From RGIG3701 sp031553595 (GTDB lineage: Bacteria > Planctomycetota > Planctomycetia > Pirellulales > Thermoguttaceae), in the NCBI GenBank assembly GCA_031553595.1, contig JAVBLI010000012.1:1-64000 (forward strand): a stretch of DNA of 64,000 nt, in the 5' to 3' direction. The translations under genes and the position numbers were made by a program. Below the pieces are notes generated by a model that was not told the DNA's origin, searched no databases, and saw only the letters and a list, made by a program, of their open reading frames with translations. Below, piece by piece: positions 63,247 to 64,000 of this stretch (its first letter is position 1; the number at the start of each line of letters is the position of its first letter).

Positions 63247-64000
63247 TCACCCCACCGTCTGCGACGAATCCTCCGCGGCCAGGCCTTCCAGCATTTCGGG
63301 CTGGCGGCGCTCGATGAAGCTGTATAATTTCTGGGAACGCACGGGGTGCTGCAATTTCCGGATGGCTTTCGCCTCAATTTGCCGGACGCGTTCGCGGGTG
63401 ACGGAGAAGAACCGCCCCACCTCCTCTAGCGTGCACGGATGGCCATTCGCCAGGCCGTAACGCAGGCGGATGATTTCCCGCTCCCGGTACGAAAGCTCGT
63501 AAAGAATGTCGTTAATGCGGTCGCGGAGCGAGTCCCGCTGCATTTCTTCCAGCGGATTTTCCTCCCGGCTGTCCTCCAGGAACTCGCCGTACACCGAATA
63601 ATCCCGGCCACTGACCGGCTGGTCGAGCGAAATCATCGGGCTGTTCATCCGCATGATCGTCGACGCGTCCTGATAACGGATGCCCACCTCGCTGGCCATC
63701 TCCTCGACCGTCGGCTCGCGCTCGATCTGCTGGAAGAGCGTCTGTTTCGCTTCCCGGACTTTCCGCATGGTCTCGACCACATGCAGCGGCACGCGGATCG
63801 TGCGCCCCTGATTGACGATCGCCCGCGTAATCGCCTGGCGGATCCACCACGTGGCATACGTCGAAAATTTATAACCCCGGCGGTACTGGAATTTGTCCAC
63901 CGCACGCATCAGGCCGGTATTTCCTTCCTGGATGAGATCGATGAACGAGACGCCGCGATTGCGGTAATTCTTCGCGATGGAAACCACCAGCCGCAAATTC
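63247..64000 (-). CDS. rpoD: RNA polymerase primary sigma factor, C-terminal part (cut by window end)
   Basis: About 250 residues are visible and the frame stays open past the window end (NLRLVVSIAKNY runs off the edge). Region 2 is complete with the -10 recognition helix (FSTYATWWIRQAITRAI), region 3 is present, and region 4 has the -35 recognition helix (TLEEVGRFFSVTRERVRQIE). These are group 1 sigma features, which matches the consensus-like TTGACA/TATAAT promoters seen in the window. The C-terminal tail past LYSF is about 20 residues longer than in most RpoD. Confidence 0.93.
   Translation of the reverse strand, partial: NLRLVVSIAKNYRNRGVSFIDLIQEGNTGLMRAVDKFQYRRGYKFSTYATWWIRQAITRAIVNQGRTIRVPLHVVETMRKVREAKQTLFQQIEREPTVEEMASEVGIRYQDASTIMRMNSPMISLDQPVSGRDYSVYGEFLEDSREENPLEEMQRDSLRDRINDILYELSYREREIIRLRYGLANGHPCTLEEVGRFFSVTRERVRQIEAKAIRKLQHPVRSQKLYSFIERRQPEMLEGLAAEDSSQTVG

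Overview
The window looks like chromosomal DNA of a planctomycete (Planctomycetota), probably an anaerobic or gut-type relative of the Pirellulales. This is inferred from gene content, not from a marker tree. The signs are a tandem pair of DUF1559 prepilin-like proteins with the H-X9-DG signature, a 2119-residue PQQ-propeller protein, a moxR / DUF58 / BatA / VWA / DUF4175-like cluster, a squalene-cyclase-like repeat protein, an HzsA-like multihaem gene, and the 'SPKRQRG / PTCKRG' type intergenic palindrome seen in planctomycete genomes. A ferredoxin-nitroreductase fusion and a small siroheme protein fit low-oxygen metabolism. No rRNA, tRNA, CRISPR array or transposase gene was seen.

Layout. 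1-11.2 kb (+): a multihaem c-type gene interrupted by two in-frame stops, a PL11 rhamnogalacturonan lyase, a ROK sugar kinase fused to an Mth938-like domain, a small sulfite/nitrite-reductase-like protein, a 3-hydroxyacyl-CoA dehydrogenase, DUF2461, SlyX, a Tat-exported alkaline phosphatase and a ferredoxin-nitroreductase. 11.3-19 kb: a consensus-like promoter, the giant PQQ protein and a terpenoid-cyclase-fold protein. 19.1-40.1 kb: the moxR/DUF58/BatA/VWA envelope cluster, interrupted by five secreted 'cargo' proteins (two ankyrin proteins, a carboxypeptidase-regulatory-like/thioredoxin-like protein, a small unknown protein and a polysaccharide deacetylase), followed by a beta-lactamase-fold hydrolase, a DUF4175-like membrane protein, two coiled-coil secreted proteins and an NPCBM-type protein. 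40.1-42.7 kb: a glycoside hydrolase (GH5-like) fused in frame to a GntP-type permease. 42.7-47.1 kb: three tandem DegP-like proteins, the first with an intact triad and the other two with the triad destroyed. 47.2-49.6 kb: two DUF1559 prepilins behind a strong promoter. 49.6-57.2 kb: tsaE (+), then on the minus strand xseB-ispA-(DinJ/YafQ-type TA pair)-dxs-nadK-lipoprotein-nadD, an isoprenoid/NAD group with a toxin-antitoxin module inserted. 57.4-64 kb: a PHP-domain protein and guaA (-), argD and argF (+), and the C-terminal part of the housekeeping sigma factor (-), cut by the window end.

The most unusual features are: (a) copies of the first 41 bp of the DUF58 gene, one with its upstream flank to make a 60-bp repeat, placed exactly at the starts of two unrelated inserted genes, so those proteins begin with the DUF58 N-terminus; (b) the hydrolase-permease fusion; (c) the protease/pseudoprotease trio; (d) the ROK-Mth938 fusion; (e) six copies of a roughly 100-120 bp palindrome in two subtypes lying only between genes; and (f) degenerate short-period repeats at many gene boundaries, resembling the STRR sequences of cyanobacteria.
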